Positions 43,746 through 52,272 of a stretch of DNA of 64,000 nt are shown in pieces. The stretch comes from Mesorhizobium sp. INR15. Lineage in GTDB: Bacteria; Pseudomonadota; Alphaproteobacteria; Rhizobiales; Rhizobiaceae. The notes under the pieces were generated by a model. It was not told the DNA's origin. It did not search any database and worked only from the letters and a program-made list of their open reading frames with translations. The stretch covers positions 310,001 to 374,000 of the forward strand of contig NZ_CP045499.1 in the NCBI RefSeq assembly GCF_015500075.1, read 5' to 3'. The first letter of the stretch is position 1. The number at the start of each line of letters is the position of its first letter. Made by a program: the position numbers and the translations under genes.

Positions 43746-44487
43746 GGTAACAACGATCCTTCTGCTGTTTGTCATGCGTCGTCGCTGGCGGTGGGGGCTA
43801 GCGGTCGTGCTGCCGCTGACTTTGTTCTTCGCCGTTATTGATGCGGGTTTTCTACTCACCAATGCCGTCAAGGTCCTTGAGGGCGGATGGGTGTCGGTCG
43901 GTGTCGCTTGCGTCATGGGATTGATCATGTCGACCTGGATCACCGGTACCAAATACCTCTTCAACAAAGCGCGGAAAAGTGAAATATCGCTTGAACAGCT
44001 GGCGACAAAGCTGGCCGAGAAGCCGCCGTCGCTTGTGCCGGGCACAGCGATCTTCTTGACCAGCGATCCGCAAAGTGCACCTGCGGCGATGATGCATAGC
44101 CTGAAGCACTATAGAGTTCTGCACGAACAAAACATCATCATGAGCGTTGTGACAGCCGAAGTGCCGCGAGTCGCCGATCAAGACCGGATCAGCATCGAGC
44201 CGGTCAACGAACTCTTCACGCGCATAATCGTCACTTTTGGCTTCATAGAGCAGCCGAACATCCCCCGCGCCTTGGCCATTTGTCGTAAACAGGGCTTGAA
44301 ATTCGACATTATGGCCACATCGTTCTTCGTCTCGCGCCGCTCCCTCAAAGCATCGCCCGATTCTGGGCTGCCACTGTGGCAGGACAGGCTTTTCATCTTT
44401 CTGGCGAGCACGGCTTCCGACGCAACCGAGTATTTTCGAATTCCGGCTGACCGCGTCGTCGAGATCGGGTCACAGATCATAATCTAA
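43746..44487 (+). pseudogene. kup: Kup potassium transporter, C-terminal part
   Basis: Starts directly at the Tni right end with TTILLLFVMRRRWRWGLAV, includes the last membrane helices (VLPLTLFFAVIDAGFLLTNA, VSVGVACVMGLIMSTWI) and the complete cytosolic domain (PGTAIFLTSDPQSAPAAMMH, LHEQNIIMSVVTAEVPRVAD, FGFIEQPNIPRALAICRKQG, ending ATEYFRIPADRVVEIGSQII). Kup is a low-affinity potassium symporter of more than 600 residues; about 60 % is missing. An ATG at 43774 could start a peptide but not a transporter. Confidence 0.88.
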
Positions 44488-44628
44488 GGGTCAACGACGG
44501 TTGTCACGCCAATAAATTAGTTGGCCGCGCGCGCTTGCCGTATGAGATGACCTCTCAAGGACCGCGTTCGGAAATGTTGGGGGGTATCCAGCTATCCGGT
44601 ATCCCTCCGGTGAGGGACGCGGACGGAC

Positions 44629-44853
44629 CTATTTGTTTCCGTCGCGATGGATGGCGATGAGGTTTTGAAGGCTTTCGATGCCGAATTCGGAGAAGGCCAT
44701 GACGCCGTCTTCGTGGTCTGGCCCGTAGACCCAGATCAGACCGTCCTCGGGTTCCATTTCGATAGCGATTTGGCCGAGCCAGTCCTCATCTTCGCCGAGG
44801 TCCCGGGCGACGAGCGCGATGGTTCGCACGGAATGGATTTTGTTGATGTGCAT
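44629..44853 (-). CDS. IS66 accessory small protein
   Basis: 74 residues from ATG 44853, 2 bases after the tnpC stop. Acidic: DLGEDEDWLGQIAIEMEPED, then GPDHEDGVMAFSEFGIESLQ. Some IS66 elements carry a fourth gene in this place; its role is unknown. The frame is good and coupled to tnpC. Copy 2 has lost its first half. Confidence 0.65.
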   Translation of the reverse strand: MHINKIHSVRTIALVARDLGEDEDWLGQIAIEMEPEDGLIWVYGPDHEDGVMAFSEFGIESLQNLIAIHRDGNK

Positions 44854-44855
44854 TG

Positions 44856-46481
44856 TCAGGCTGCGATTGCGGCGGGCTTGGACCGCCAGTTCCACGGCAG
44901 CAACTCGTCGAGGCGATTGGCGGGGTGCCCGGCAATGCGGTGAAGCACATCGGCAAGCCAGGCTTGCGGATCGACATTGTTGAGCTTGGCGGTGCCAATG
45001 AGGGCGTAGATGACTGCAGCGCGCTGGCCTCCACGATCGGAGCCACAGAACAGCCAGGCCTTGCGACCGAGCGGGACGCAGCGCAAGGCCCGTTCAGCCG
45101 CATTGTTCGTAATGCAGATCCTGCCATCGTCGAGGAAGCGGGTAAACGCCGGCCATCGGCGCAGCATGTAGTTGATGGCCTTGGCGAGATCGTGGTTGCG
45201 TGAGAGCTGGGCAAGCTGGGCGATCAGCCAGACGTGAAGGTCCTCCATCAGTGGAGCGCTGCGCTCCTGGCGGGCGCAAGCACGCGCTTCAGCGCTCAAT
45301 CCGTTGATCTCGCGCTCGATATCGAACAGTGCATCCAGGCGCTGCACCGCCTCCAGTGCGATCGGGTAGATCGCCGCCCCTGTCCGTTCGCCGCGGCTCT
45401 TCTTGCGCGCTGATCCCTCGACGTCGGCGAGTTCGAAGAACTTGCGGCGCGCATGGGCAAAGCAGCCCGCTTCGAGCACAGGCCCTGGGCGACGATCGGC
45501 TGCGTAGAGCTCGCCATAGCCGCCATAGGCGTCTGCCTGCAGGATCCCGGACCAGCTGTCGAGATGCGCTCGTGGATGTTCGCCACGGCGGTCGCGCGAA
45601 TAGTGGAACAGCGCGGCGGGCGGATCGGCGCCGCCGAATGGCCGGTCGTCGCGGACATAGACCCACAGCCTGCCGATATCGGTCTTGCCCTTGGCGAGGA
45701 CCGGCACCGTTGTGTCGTCGCCGTGCAATCGGTCGGCGGCGAGAACATGAGCCTCGATCCGGCGATAGAGGGGCATGAGCGCGAAAGTGGCCGCGCCAAC
45801 CTGGTCGGCGAGCGTCGACAGGCTCAGTGGCACGCCCTCGCGAGCGAAACGTTCAGCTTGGCGGTTCAAGGGTTGATGCTGGCCGTACTTGTCGAACAGC
45901 AGCATGGCGAGCAAGCCAGGACCTGCCCAGCCACGCGGCACGACATGGAACGGCGCCGGCGGCTGGGTGATCGTCTCACAGTTCCGGCACGAGAACTTCT
46001 CGCGCACCGTCTGGATGACCTTCCACTGACGCGGGATCACCTCCAGCGTCTCGGTCACGTCCTCGCCGAGCTTCGAAAGCCGCGTCCCGCCGCAAGTCGG
46101 GCACGAACATGGCGCGGGGATGACGATGCGCTCACGCGGCAGATGCTCGGGAAACGGCTTCTTCACTGGCCGTTTGCGCTCGAAGGCGGTGACACTGGTC
46201 GTCCTCGCCGCCGCCGCCTCGGCGGCAAGGTCATCTTCGCTGGCTGTGGCCTCGAGTTCCTCGAGTTGCAACTCCAGTTGGTCCAGGAGCCGGCGGCTGC
46301 GCTCGGCGCTGGGGCCATACTGCTCGCGCCTGAGCTTGGCGATCTGCAGCTTGAGGTGCCCGATCAGAGCTTCCGTGGCCGACGCCTTAGCCCTCGCAGC
46401 GGCAAGTTCGGCGCCCATCGAAACAACCAGCGCCTTCAGCGCTTCGACATCGTCCGGCAGGGGCGAAACGGCGGCTTCCAT
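44856..46481 (-). CDS. tnpC: IS66 TnpC transposase
   Basis: 541 residues, complete. N-terminal leucine-rich coil (LRREQYGPSAERSRRLLDQL), zinc-binding CSCPTCGGTRLSKLGEDV with CRNC downstream, DDE core with LHGDDTTVPVLAKGKTDIGR (Asp), the mid Asp in GILQADAYGGYGELYAADRR, and the Glu in CITNNAAERALRCVPLGRK. The C-terminal Y-shaped tail IAGHPANRLDELLPWNWRSK is present. Requires TnpA and TnpB. Confidence 0.93.
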   Translation of the reverse strand: MEAAVSPLPDDVEALKALVVSMGAELAAARAKASATEALIGHLKLQIAKLRREQYGPSAERSRRLLDQLELQLEELEATASEDDLAAEAAAARTTSVTAFERKRPVKKPFPEHLPRERIVIPAPCSCPTCGGTRLSKLGEDVTETLEVIPRQWKVIQTVREKFSCRNCETITQPPAPFHVVPRGWAGPGLLAMLLFDKYGQHQPLNRQAERFAREGVPLSLSTLADQVGAATFALMPLYRRIEAHVLAADRLHGDDTTVPVLAKGKTDIGRLWVYVRDDRPFGGADPPAALFHYSRDRRGEHPRAHLDSWSGILQADAYGGYGELYAADRRPGPVLEAGCFAHARRKFFELADVEGSARKKSRGERTGAAIYPIALEAVQRLDALFDIEREINGLSAEARACARQERSAPLMEDLHVWLIAQLAQLSRNHDLAKAINYMLRRWPAFTRFLDDGRICITNNAAERALRCVPLGRKAWLFCGSDRGGQRAAVIYALIGTAKLNNVDPQAWLADVLHRIAGHPANRLDELLPWNWRSKPAAIAA

Positions 46482-46552
46482 GGCCGAAATGAATCAGCAC
46501 CTGTCTCTCGGTGCAACCGAAAAATGCCGCTTTGGCTGAGGAAATCCGCGTC

Positions 46553-46894
46553 CTATCCCGCGCTCGCCGGACGCCAGCTGTATTGCGGGTTGCGCCAGTC
46601 AATCCCGTCGAGCAAACACGCCAGCTGAGCGCTCGTCAGCGACACTGCACCGTCCTTCGCCTGGGGCCAAATGAAGCGGCCCTTCTCGAGCCGCTTGGCA
46701 TAAAGCGACATGCCGATCCCGTCATGCCAGATGATCTTTACCAGCGATCCGGCGCGTCCGCGGAAAACGTAGAGATCACCACCGTGGGGATCACGCTTCA
46801 GGTGCTGCTGCACCAGCAAAGCCAGGCCCTGCATGCCCTTCCTCATATCGGTGTGGCCCATCGACAGCCACACCCGCGCGCCCGACGGGATCAC
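46553..46894 (-). CDS. tnpB: IS66 TnpB
   Basis: 113 residues; GTG start overlapping the tnpA stop. IPSGARVWLSMGHTDMRKGM, LYVFRGRAGSLVKIIWHDGI and KRLEKGRFIWPQ are the standard IS66 OrfB landmarks. Intact. Confidence 0.92.
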   Translation of the reverse strand: MIPSGARVWLSMGHTDMRKGMQGLALLVQQHLKRDPHGGDLYVFRGRAGSLVKIIWHDGIGMSLYAKRLEKGRFIWPQAKDGAVSLTSAQLACLLDGIDWRNPQYSWRPASAG

Positions 46895-47235
46895 CGCAGT
46901 GCCTTTACCACTGCCGTAACCAGCGTGGGCGTCGCTCCCGCGAAGATGCTCACCCGGCCGCCCGTTACCAGCTCCACGACAATAGCCGGCCGGTGCTCCA
47001 GCGGATGGCCGACGTCTTCATCCACAACCACCGCCTCTGTAAGGCACGGGTCCGGGACGTGTTCGCACAGCTTGCGACGCCATGTGTAGATCAGCGCCGT
47101 CGAAACGTCATGCCGCTGCGCCACCTGCGTCACACAGGCTCCGGGCGAAAACGCCTCCTCCAAAATCTGGCGCCGTTCTTCCTCGTTCCACCGCCGCCGA
47201 CGTTCGGGGCCTGTGAGCAACGTGATCTGACCCAT
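46891..47235 (-). CDS. tnpA: IS66 TnpA
   Basis: 114 residues from ATG 47235 with aggagcagtt upstream. Helix-turn-helix RRRWNEEERRQILEEAFSPG then ACVTQVAQRHDVSTALIYTW, ending VSIFAGATPTLVTAVVKALR. Intact. Confidence 0.92.
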   Translation of the reverse strand: MGQITLLTGPERRRRWNEEERRQILEEAFSPGACVTQVAQRHDVSTALIYTWRRKLCEHVPDPCLTEAVVVDEDVGHPLEHRPAIVVELVTGGRVSIFAGATPTLVTAVVKALR

Positions 47236-47518
47236 CAACTGCTCCTAAGTCCGCTCATAAGAGCACGCTTAAGACCACTCGTTCATCACCCGAACAAGGC
47301 GCGACACGCCGGATGGATACGCTATCCGCTGCCCAATCGCACATCAACGCTCATCCAGGAAATCTGAATATCGGCTGATCTGCAGCTGGGAGTTGCCGCG
47401 TTCGACGTTACAAAAGTTTCATGCGTTGGAAACAGCGCCGTAATGTGCGCCTCTGTAATCCTATTTGCCTGAGGATGCCATTCAAAGCGCGTCCCTTTGC
47501 AAAGAGGATACGAGACCC

Positions 47519-49069
47519 ATGAATATTGCCCCCAATTCCTATTCCGCCACCCGCAAGCGTCTGTTGGCCGCCGCTGGGTCGCTGGCCATCGCCGGCGCCG
47601 TCGGCTTCGGCGCCCTTGCCACCGGAACCGCCCCTGTTCTCGCCGATGCAGTGCGTGTTGAGGCGCCGCAGGTTGCAGGCTTCGCCGATGTCGTCGAGCG
47701 CGTTTCGCCGGCCGTCGTCAGCGTCAAGGTCAAGGCCAAGATCGAGCCGGCCTCCGATGACGGTTCCGACCAGATGCAGAGCCCTGACGGCTTCAACAAC
47801 CTGCCCGACAATCCGCAGCTGCGCCGCTTCTTCAAGGAATTCCGGGGCTTTGGCAACCAGAATGGCCAGGACCAGGGCCACCGCCGCTTAGGCCGCCGCG
47901 ACCACAACAACGACCAGCCGCGGCCTGTAGCCCAGGGGTCGGGCTTCTTCATCTCCGATGACGGCTATCTCGTCACCAACAACCATGTCGTTGAGGAAGG
48001 CTCGGCCTTCACCGTTGTCATGAATGACGGCAAGGAGCTCGACGCCAAGCTCGTCGGCACCGACCCGCGCACCGATCTCGCCGTGCTCAAGGTCGATGGC
48101 GTCGGCAAGTTCACCTATGTCGATTTCGCCGATGATTCCAAGGTCCGCGTCGGCGACTGGGTCGTGGCCGTTGGCAATCCGTTCGGCCTGGGCGGCACTG
48201 TCACCGCCGGCATCGTTTCGGCACGCGGCCGCGACATCGGCGCTGGTCCTTATGACGACTTCATTCAGATCGACGCCTCGGTCAACCGCGGCAATTCCGG
48301 TGGCCCAACCTTCAACCTCAACGGTCAGGTGGTCGGCATCAACACCGCGATCTTCTCGCCGTCCGGCGGCAGTGTTGGCATTGCGTTCGACATTCCTGCC
48401 TCGACGGCAAAGGAGGTCGTACAGGGTCTGATGAAGAACGGCACCGTGCAGCGCGGCTGGCTCGGTGTCGAGATCCAGCCGGTCACCGCCGACATCGCCG
48501 AATCGCTAGGGCTGAAGTCCGAGAAGGGTGCGCTGGTTTCCAGCGATCAGGATGGTGGTCCCGGCAAGAAGGCGGGCATTACCGCTGGTGACGTAATCAC
48601 CCAGGTCGACGGCAAGGACGTTGCTTCGCCGAAGGAACTCGCCCGCCTGATCGGCGCTTATGCGCCCGGCAAGTCGGTCGATGTCACGGTATGGCGCGAC
48701 GGCAAGAGCCAGTCGATCAAGATCGATCTCGGCAAGTTGCCGTCGACCGACAAGCAGGCCTCGGCCGGCGACCAGCCGGCGGCACCGGCCAAGCCCGACA
48801 CGCTTGCCGGTCTCGGCCTCACCGTCACCAAGTCGGAAAACGGCAAGGGCCTTGTCGTCACCAATGTCGACCCAGACAGCGATGCGGCCGATCGCGGCAT
48901 CCAGCCGGGTGACGTCATCACGACCGTCAACGCGGCGGAGGTGAATGGTACCGAAGACCTCGCCAAGGCGATGGCCGAGGCGGTGAAATCCGGACGCAAG
49001 GCGGTGCTGATGCAGATCACACACGACGACAGCAACCGGTTCGTCGCGCTGCCTGTCGCCAAGAGCTGA
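47519..49069 (+). CDS. degP: periplasmic Do-family serine protease (DegP/DegQ type)
   Basis: 516 residues from ATG 47519. Signal peptide with LLAAAGSLAIAGAVGFGALA, trypsin-like domain with catalytic His in YLVTNNHVVEEG (about 155), Asp in DPRTDLAVLKVD (about 185) and Ser in NRGNSGGPTFNLNGQVV (about 259), then two PDZ domains (about 310-400, 430-505; GLVVTNVDPDSDAADRGIQP in the second). It degrades or refolds damaged envelope proteins. A Gln/Asn/His/Arg-rich loop (about 105-135) precedes the protease core. An intact single-copy-type gene lying between two IS66 copies. Confidence 0.93.
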   Translation: MNIAPNSYSATRKRLLAAAGSLAIAGAVGFGALATGTAPVLADAVRVEAPQVAGFADVVERVSPAVVSVKVKAKIEPASDDGSDQMQSPDGFNNLPDNPQLRRFFKEFRGFGNQNGQDQGHRRLGRRDHNNDQPRPVAQGSGFFISDDGYLVTNNHVVEEGSAFTVVMNDGKELDAKLVGTDPRTDLAVLKVDGVGKFTYVDFADDSKVRVGDWVVAVGNPFGLGGTVTAGIVSARGRDIGAGPYDDFIQIDASVNRGNSGGPTFNLNGQVVGINTAIFSPSGGSVGIAFDIPASTAKEVVQGLMKNGTVQRGWLGVEIQPVTADIAESLGLKSEKGALVSSDQDGGPGKKAGITAGDVITQVDGKDVASPKELARLIGAYAPGKSVDVTVWRDGKSQSIKIDLGKLPSTDKQASAGDQPAAPAKPDTLAGLGLTVTKSENGKGLVVTNVDPDSDAADRGIQPGDVITTVNAAEVNGTEDLAKAMAEAVKSGRKAVLMQITHDDSNRFVALPVAKS

Positions 49070-49090
49070 TCGCAGCTTCGACTTTTCCGG

Positions 49091-49120
49091 TGCGGCGGCT
49101 CAAATAAATGGGTCGCCGCA
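49091..49120 (+). terminator. hairpin after degP
   Basis: Inverted arms tgcggcg / cgccgca around a 16-base A/T-rich loop, 22 bases after the degP stop, followed by tgggaaaata rather than a T-run. A weak or factor-assisted terminator. Confidence 0.4.
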
Positions 49121-49276
49121 TGGGAAAATAGGCCGAAGTGGCGAGATGGACTCGAGCCAGCGGTTGGCGCTGCGTGACTAAATTGCCAAGAACACCCAAA
49201 TGTAAAGATTATCTTGAACCTGCGGAGCTTTCCGAATGGTCACTGCTCGAAGAGTTGAAGCTGAAGGAGGTAAGAT

Positions 49277-49483
49277 ATGGCACCGAATCAGAGCACTAAT
49301 TTGGCAACATCAGTTGATAAATTGCTAGGCAGCCACTCTGGCGACCCTCTGTCGATAAAAGCAGCAATAAACATGCTCCGGGACAAAACTGGAACGGAGC
49401 GTTCCGATGCCGACATTGAAGGTCTGATAACTAAGAAGGCAGCCGCCTGCGGTGTTCCGATCGTCTCCGACCGAGAAATCTGA
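49277..49483 (+). CDS. small hypothetical protein, 68 residues
   Basis: ATG preceded by aaggagg at good spacing. Soluble, begins APNQSTNLATSVDKLLGSHS and includes AAINMLRDKTGTERSDADIE and ITKKAAACGVPIVSD. Family not recognised. It lies between degP and IS66 copy 2. Confidence 0.55.
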   Translation: MAPNQSTNLATSVDKLLGSHSGDPLSIKAAINMLRDKTGTERSDADIEGLITKKAAACGVPIVSDREI

Positions 49484-49662
49484 CTTCAGGCTGGTTTCGA
49501 TTTCGTTTGTGGCTCGGATTTGGGAAACCGGTTTCCGCACCCGAAATTGTTGAACGCCCGCGTATGCCTCGCGAACCGTATCCATCCGGCGTGTCGCGCC
49601 TTGTTCGGGTGATGAACGAGTGGTCTTAAGCGTGCTCTTATGAGCGGACTTAGGAGCAGTTG

Positions 49663-50007
49663 ATGGGTCAGATCACGTTGCTCACAGGCCCCGAACGTCG
49701 GCGGCGGTGGAACGAGGAAGAACGGCGCCAGATTTTGGAGGAGGCGTTTTCGCCCGGAGCCTGTGTGACGCAGGTGGCGCAGCGGCATGACGTTTCGACG
49801 GCGCTGATCTACACATGGCGTCGCAAGCTGTGCGAACACGTCCCGGACCCGTGCCTTACAGAGGCGGTGGTTGTGGATGAAGACGTCGGCCATCCGCTGG
49901 AGCACCGGCCGGCTATTGTCGTGGAGCTGGTAACGGGCGGCCGGGTGAGCATCTTCGCGGGAGCGACGCCCACGCTGGTTACGGCAGTGGTAAAGGCACT
50001 GCGGTGA
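49663..50007 (+). CDS. tnpA: IS66 TnpA (copy 2)
   Basis: 114 residues identical in sequence to the copy 1 protein as far as compared. Helix-turn-helix protein, intact. Confidence 0.92.
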   Translation: MGQITLLTGPERRRRWNEEERRQILEEAFSPGACVTQVAQRHDVSTALIYTWRRKLCEHVPDPCLTEAVVVDEDVGHPLEHRPAIVVELVTGGRVSIFAGATPTLVTAVVKALR

Positions 50008-50345
50008 TCCCGTCGGGCGCGCGGGTGTGGCTGTCGATGGGCCACACCGATATGAGGAAGGGCATGCAGGGCCTGGCTTTGCTGGTGCAGCAGCACCTGA
50101 AGCGTGATCCCCACGGTGGTGATCTCTACGTTTTCCGCGGACGCGCCGGATCGCTGGTAAAGATCATCTGGCATGACGGGATCGGCATGTCGCTTTATGC
50201 CAAGCGGCTCGAGAAGGGCCGCTTCATTTGGCCCCAGGCGAAGGACGGTGCAGTGTCGCTGACGAGCGCTCAGCTGGCGTGTTTGCTCGACGGGATTGAC
50301 TGGCGCAACCCGCAATACAGCTGGCGTCCGGCGAGCGCGGGATAG
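50004..50345 (+). CDS. tnpB: IS66 TnpB (copy 2)
   Basis: 113 residues, GTG start overlapping the tnpA stop, same protein as in copy 1. Intact. Confidence 0.92.
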   Translation: MIPSGARVWLSMGHTDMRKGMQGLALLVQQHLKRDPHGGDLYVFRGRAGSLVKIIWHDGIGMSLYAKRLEKGRFIWPQAKDGAVSLTSAQLACLLDGIDWRNPQYSWRPASAG

Positions 50346-50416
50346 GACGCGGATTTCCTCAGCCAAAGCGGCATTTTTCGGTTGCACCGAGAGGCGGGTG
50401 CTGATTCATTTCGGCC

Positions 50417-51964
50417 ATGGAAGCCGCCGTTTCGCCCCTGCCGGACGATGTCGAAGCGCTGAAGGCGCTGGTTGTTTCGATGGGCGCCGAACTTGCCGCT
50501 GCGAGGGCTAAGGCGTCGGCCACGGAAGCTCTGATCGGGCACCTCAAGCTGCAGATCGCCAAGCTCAGGCGCGAGCAGTATGGCCCCAGCGCCGAGCGCA
50601 GCCGCCGGCTCCTGGACCAACTGGAGTTGCAACTCGAGGAACTCGAGGCCACAGCCAGCGAAGATGACCTTGCCGCCGAGGCGGCGGCGGCGAGGACGAC
50701 CAGTGTCACCGCCTTCGAGCGCAAACGGCCAGTGAAGAAGCCGTTTCCCGAGCATCTGCCGCGTGAGCGCATCGTCATCCCCGCGCCATGTTCGTGCCCG
50801 ACTTGCGGCGGGACGCGGCTTTCGAAGCTCGGCGAGGACGTGACCGAGACGCTGGAGGTGATCCCGCGTCAGTGGAAGGTCATCCAGACGGTGCGCGAGA
50901 AGTTCTCGTGCCGGAACTGTGAGACGATCACCCAGCCGCCGGCGCCGTTCCATGTCGTGCCGCGTGGCTGGGCAGGTCCTGGCTTGCTCGCCATGCTGCT
51001 GTTCGACAAGTACGGCCAGCATCAACCCTTGAACCGCCAAGCTGAACGTTTCGCTCGCGAGGGCGTGCCACTGAGCCTGTCGACGCTCGCCGACCAGGTT
51101 GGCGCGGCCACTTTCGCGCTCATGCCCCTCTATCGCCGGATCGAGGCTCATGTTCTCGCCGCCGACCGATTGCACGGCGACGACACAACGGTGCCGGTCC
51201 TCGCCAAGGGCAAGACCGATATCGGCAGGCTGTGGGTCTATGTCCGCGACGACCGGCCATTCGGCGGCGCCGATCCGCCCGCCGCGCTGTTCCACTATTC
51301 GCGCGACCGCCGTGGCGAACATCCACGAGCGCATCTCGACAGCTGGTCCGGGATCCTGCAGGCAGACGCCTATGGCGGCTATGGCGAGCTCTACGCAGCC
51401 GATCGTCGCCCAGGGCCTGTGTTCGAAGCGGGCTGCTTTGCCCATGCGCGCCGCAAGTTCTTCGAACTCGCCGACGTCGAGGGATCAGCGCGCAAGAAGA
51501 GCCGCGGCGAACGGACAGGGGCGGCGATCTACCCGATCGCACTGGAGGCGGTGCAGCGCCTGGATGCACTGTTCGATATCGAGCGCGAGATCAACGGATT
51601 GAGCGCTGAAGCGCGTGCTTGCGCCCGCCAGGAGCGCAGCGCTCCACTGATGGAGGACCTTCACGTCTGGCTGATCGCCCAGCTTGCCCAGCTCTCACGC
51701 AACCACGATCTCGCCAAGGCCATCAACTACATGCTGCGCCGATGGCCGGCGTTTACCCGCTTCCTCGACGATGGCAGGATCTGCATTACGAACAATGCGG
51801 CTGAACGGGCCTTGCGCTGCGTCCCGCTCGGTCGCAAGGCCTGGCTGTTCCGTGGCTCCGATCGTGGAGGCCAGCGCGCTGCAGTCATCTACGCCCTCAT
51901 TGGCACCGCCAAGCTCAACACATCGGCCAAATCGCTATCGAAATGGAACCCGAGGACGGTCTGA
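50417..51964 (+). pseudogene. tnpC: IS66 TnpC (copy 2), C-terminally truncated
   Basis: Matches copy 1 up to LIGTAKLN, then the 198-bp deletion joins it to the accessory gene in a wrong frame and it ends SAKSLSKWNPRTV. All three DDE residues remain, but the C-terminal tail is lost (copy 1 ends NRLDELLPWNWRSK). One substitution Cys to Arg (CGSDRG to RGSDRG) also lies nearby. Probably impaired; copy 1 could act in trans. Confidence 0.85.
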
Positions 51965-52272
51965 TCTGGGTCTACGGGCCAGACCACGAAGACGGCGTCA
52001 TGGCCTTCTCCGAATTGGGCATCGAAAGCCTTCAAAACCTCATCGCCATCCATCGCGACGGAAACAAATAGGTCCGTCCGCGTCCCTCACCGGAGGGATA
52101 CCGCGAACCAGCGCTGCGACGCGGACGGTGTTAACACTCACCGGCGAAATCCTTGCAGCGAGAATTAGTGTTGTCATGATCTCCGGTTTCAAAGTTCGTC
52201 CGTTTCGAATCCAGTCAGACCCTACGGAACATCGATATAAGCCTGAAGGGCTTGGCCAGGTGCTCGAATTTG

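Larger units (their letters stand above)
44599..47320 (-). mobile_element. IS66-family element, copy 1 (complete)
   Basis: 2722 bp with ends gtatccctccgg and, inverted, gtatccatccgg, flanked by the perfect 8-bp duplication gctatccg (44591-44598, 47321-47328). It holds tnpA, tnpB, tnpC and a small accessory gene, all intact on the minus strand. Nearly identical to copy 2 at 49578-52101. Confidence 0.93.
49578..52101 (+). mobile_element. IS66-family element, copy 2 (198-bp internal deletion)
   Basis: 2524 bp, same ends as copy 1 in opposite orientation, flanked by the perfect 8-bp duplication cgcgaacc (49570-49577, 52102-52109). It differs from copy 1 by a few substitutions and a deletion at about 51920 that removes the tnpC tail and the start of the accessory gene. 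Confidence 0.93.

Noticed and set aside
45453..46628. 391-residue frame antisense to tnpC (and its mirror 50270-51445)
   Set aside because: Exact antisense shadow of an intact transposase, present in both copies only because the IS66 is duplicated.
44599..52101. composite transposon mobilising degP
   Set aside because: Each IS66 has its own 8-bp duplication and there is no outer duplication, so no unit transposition is indicated.
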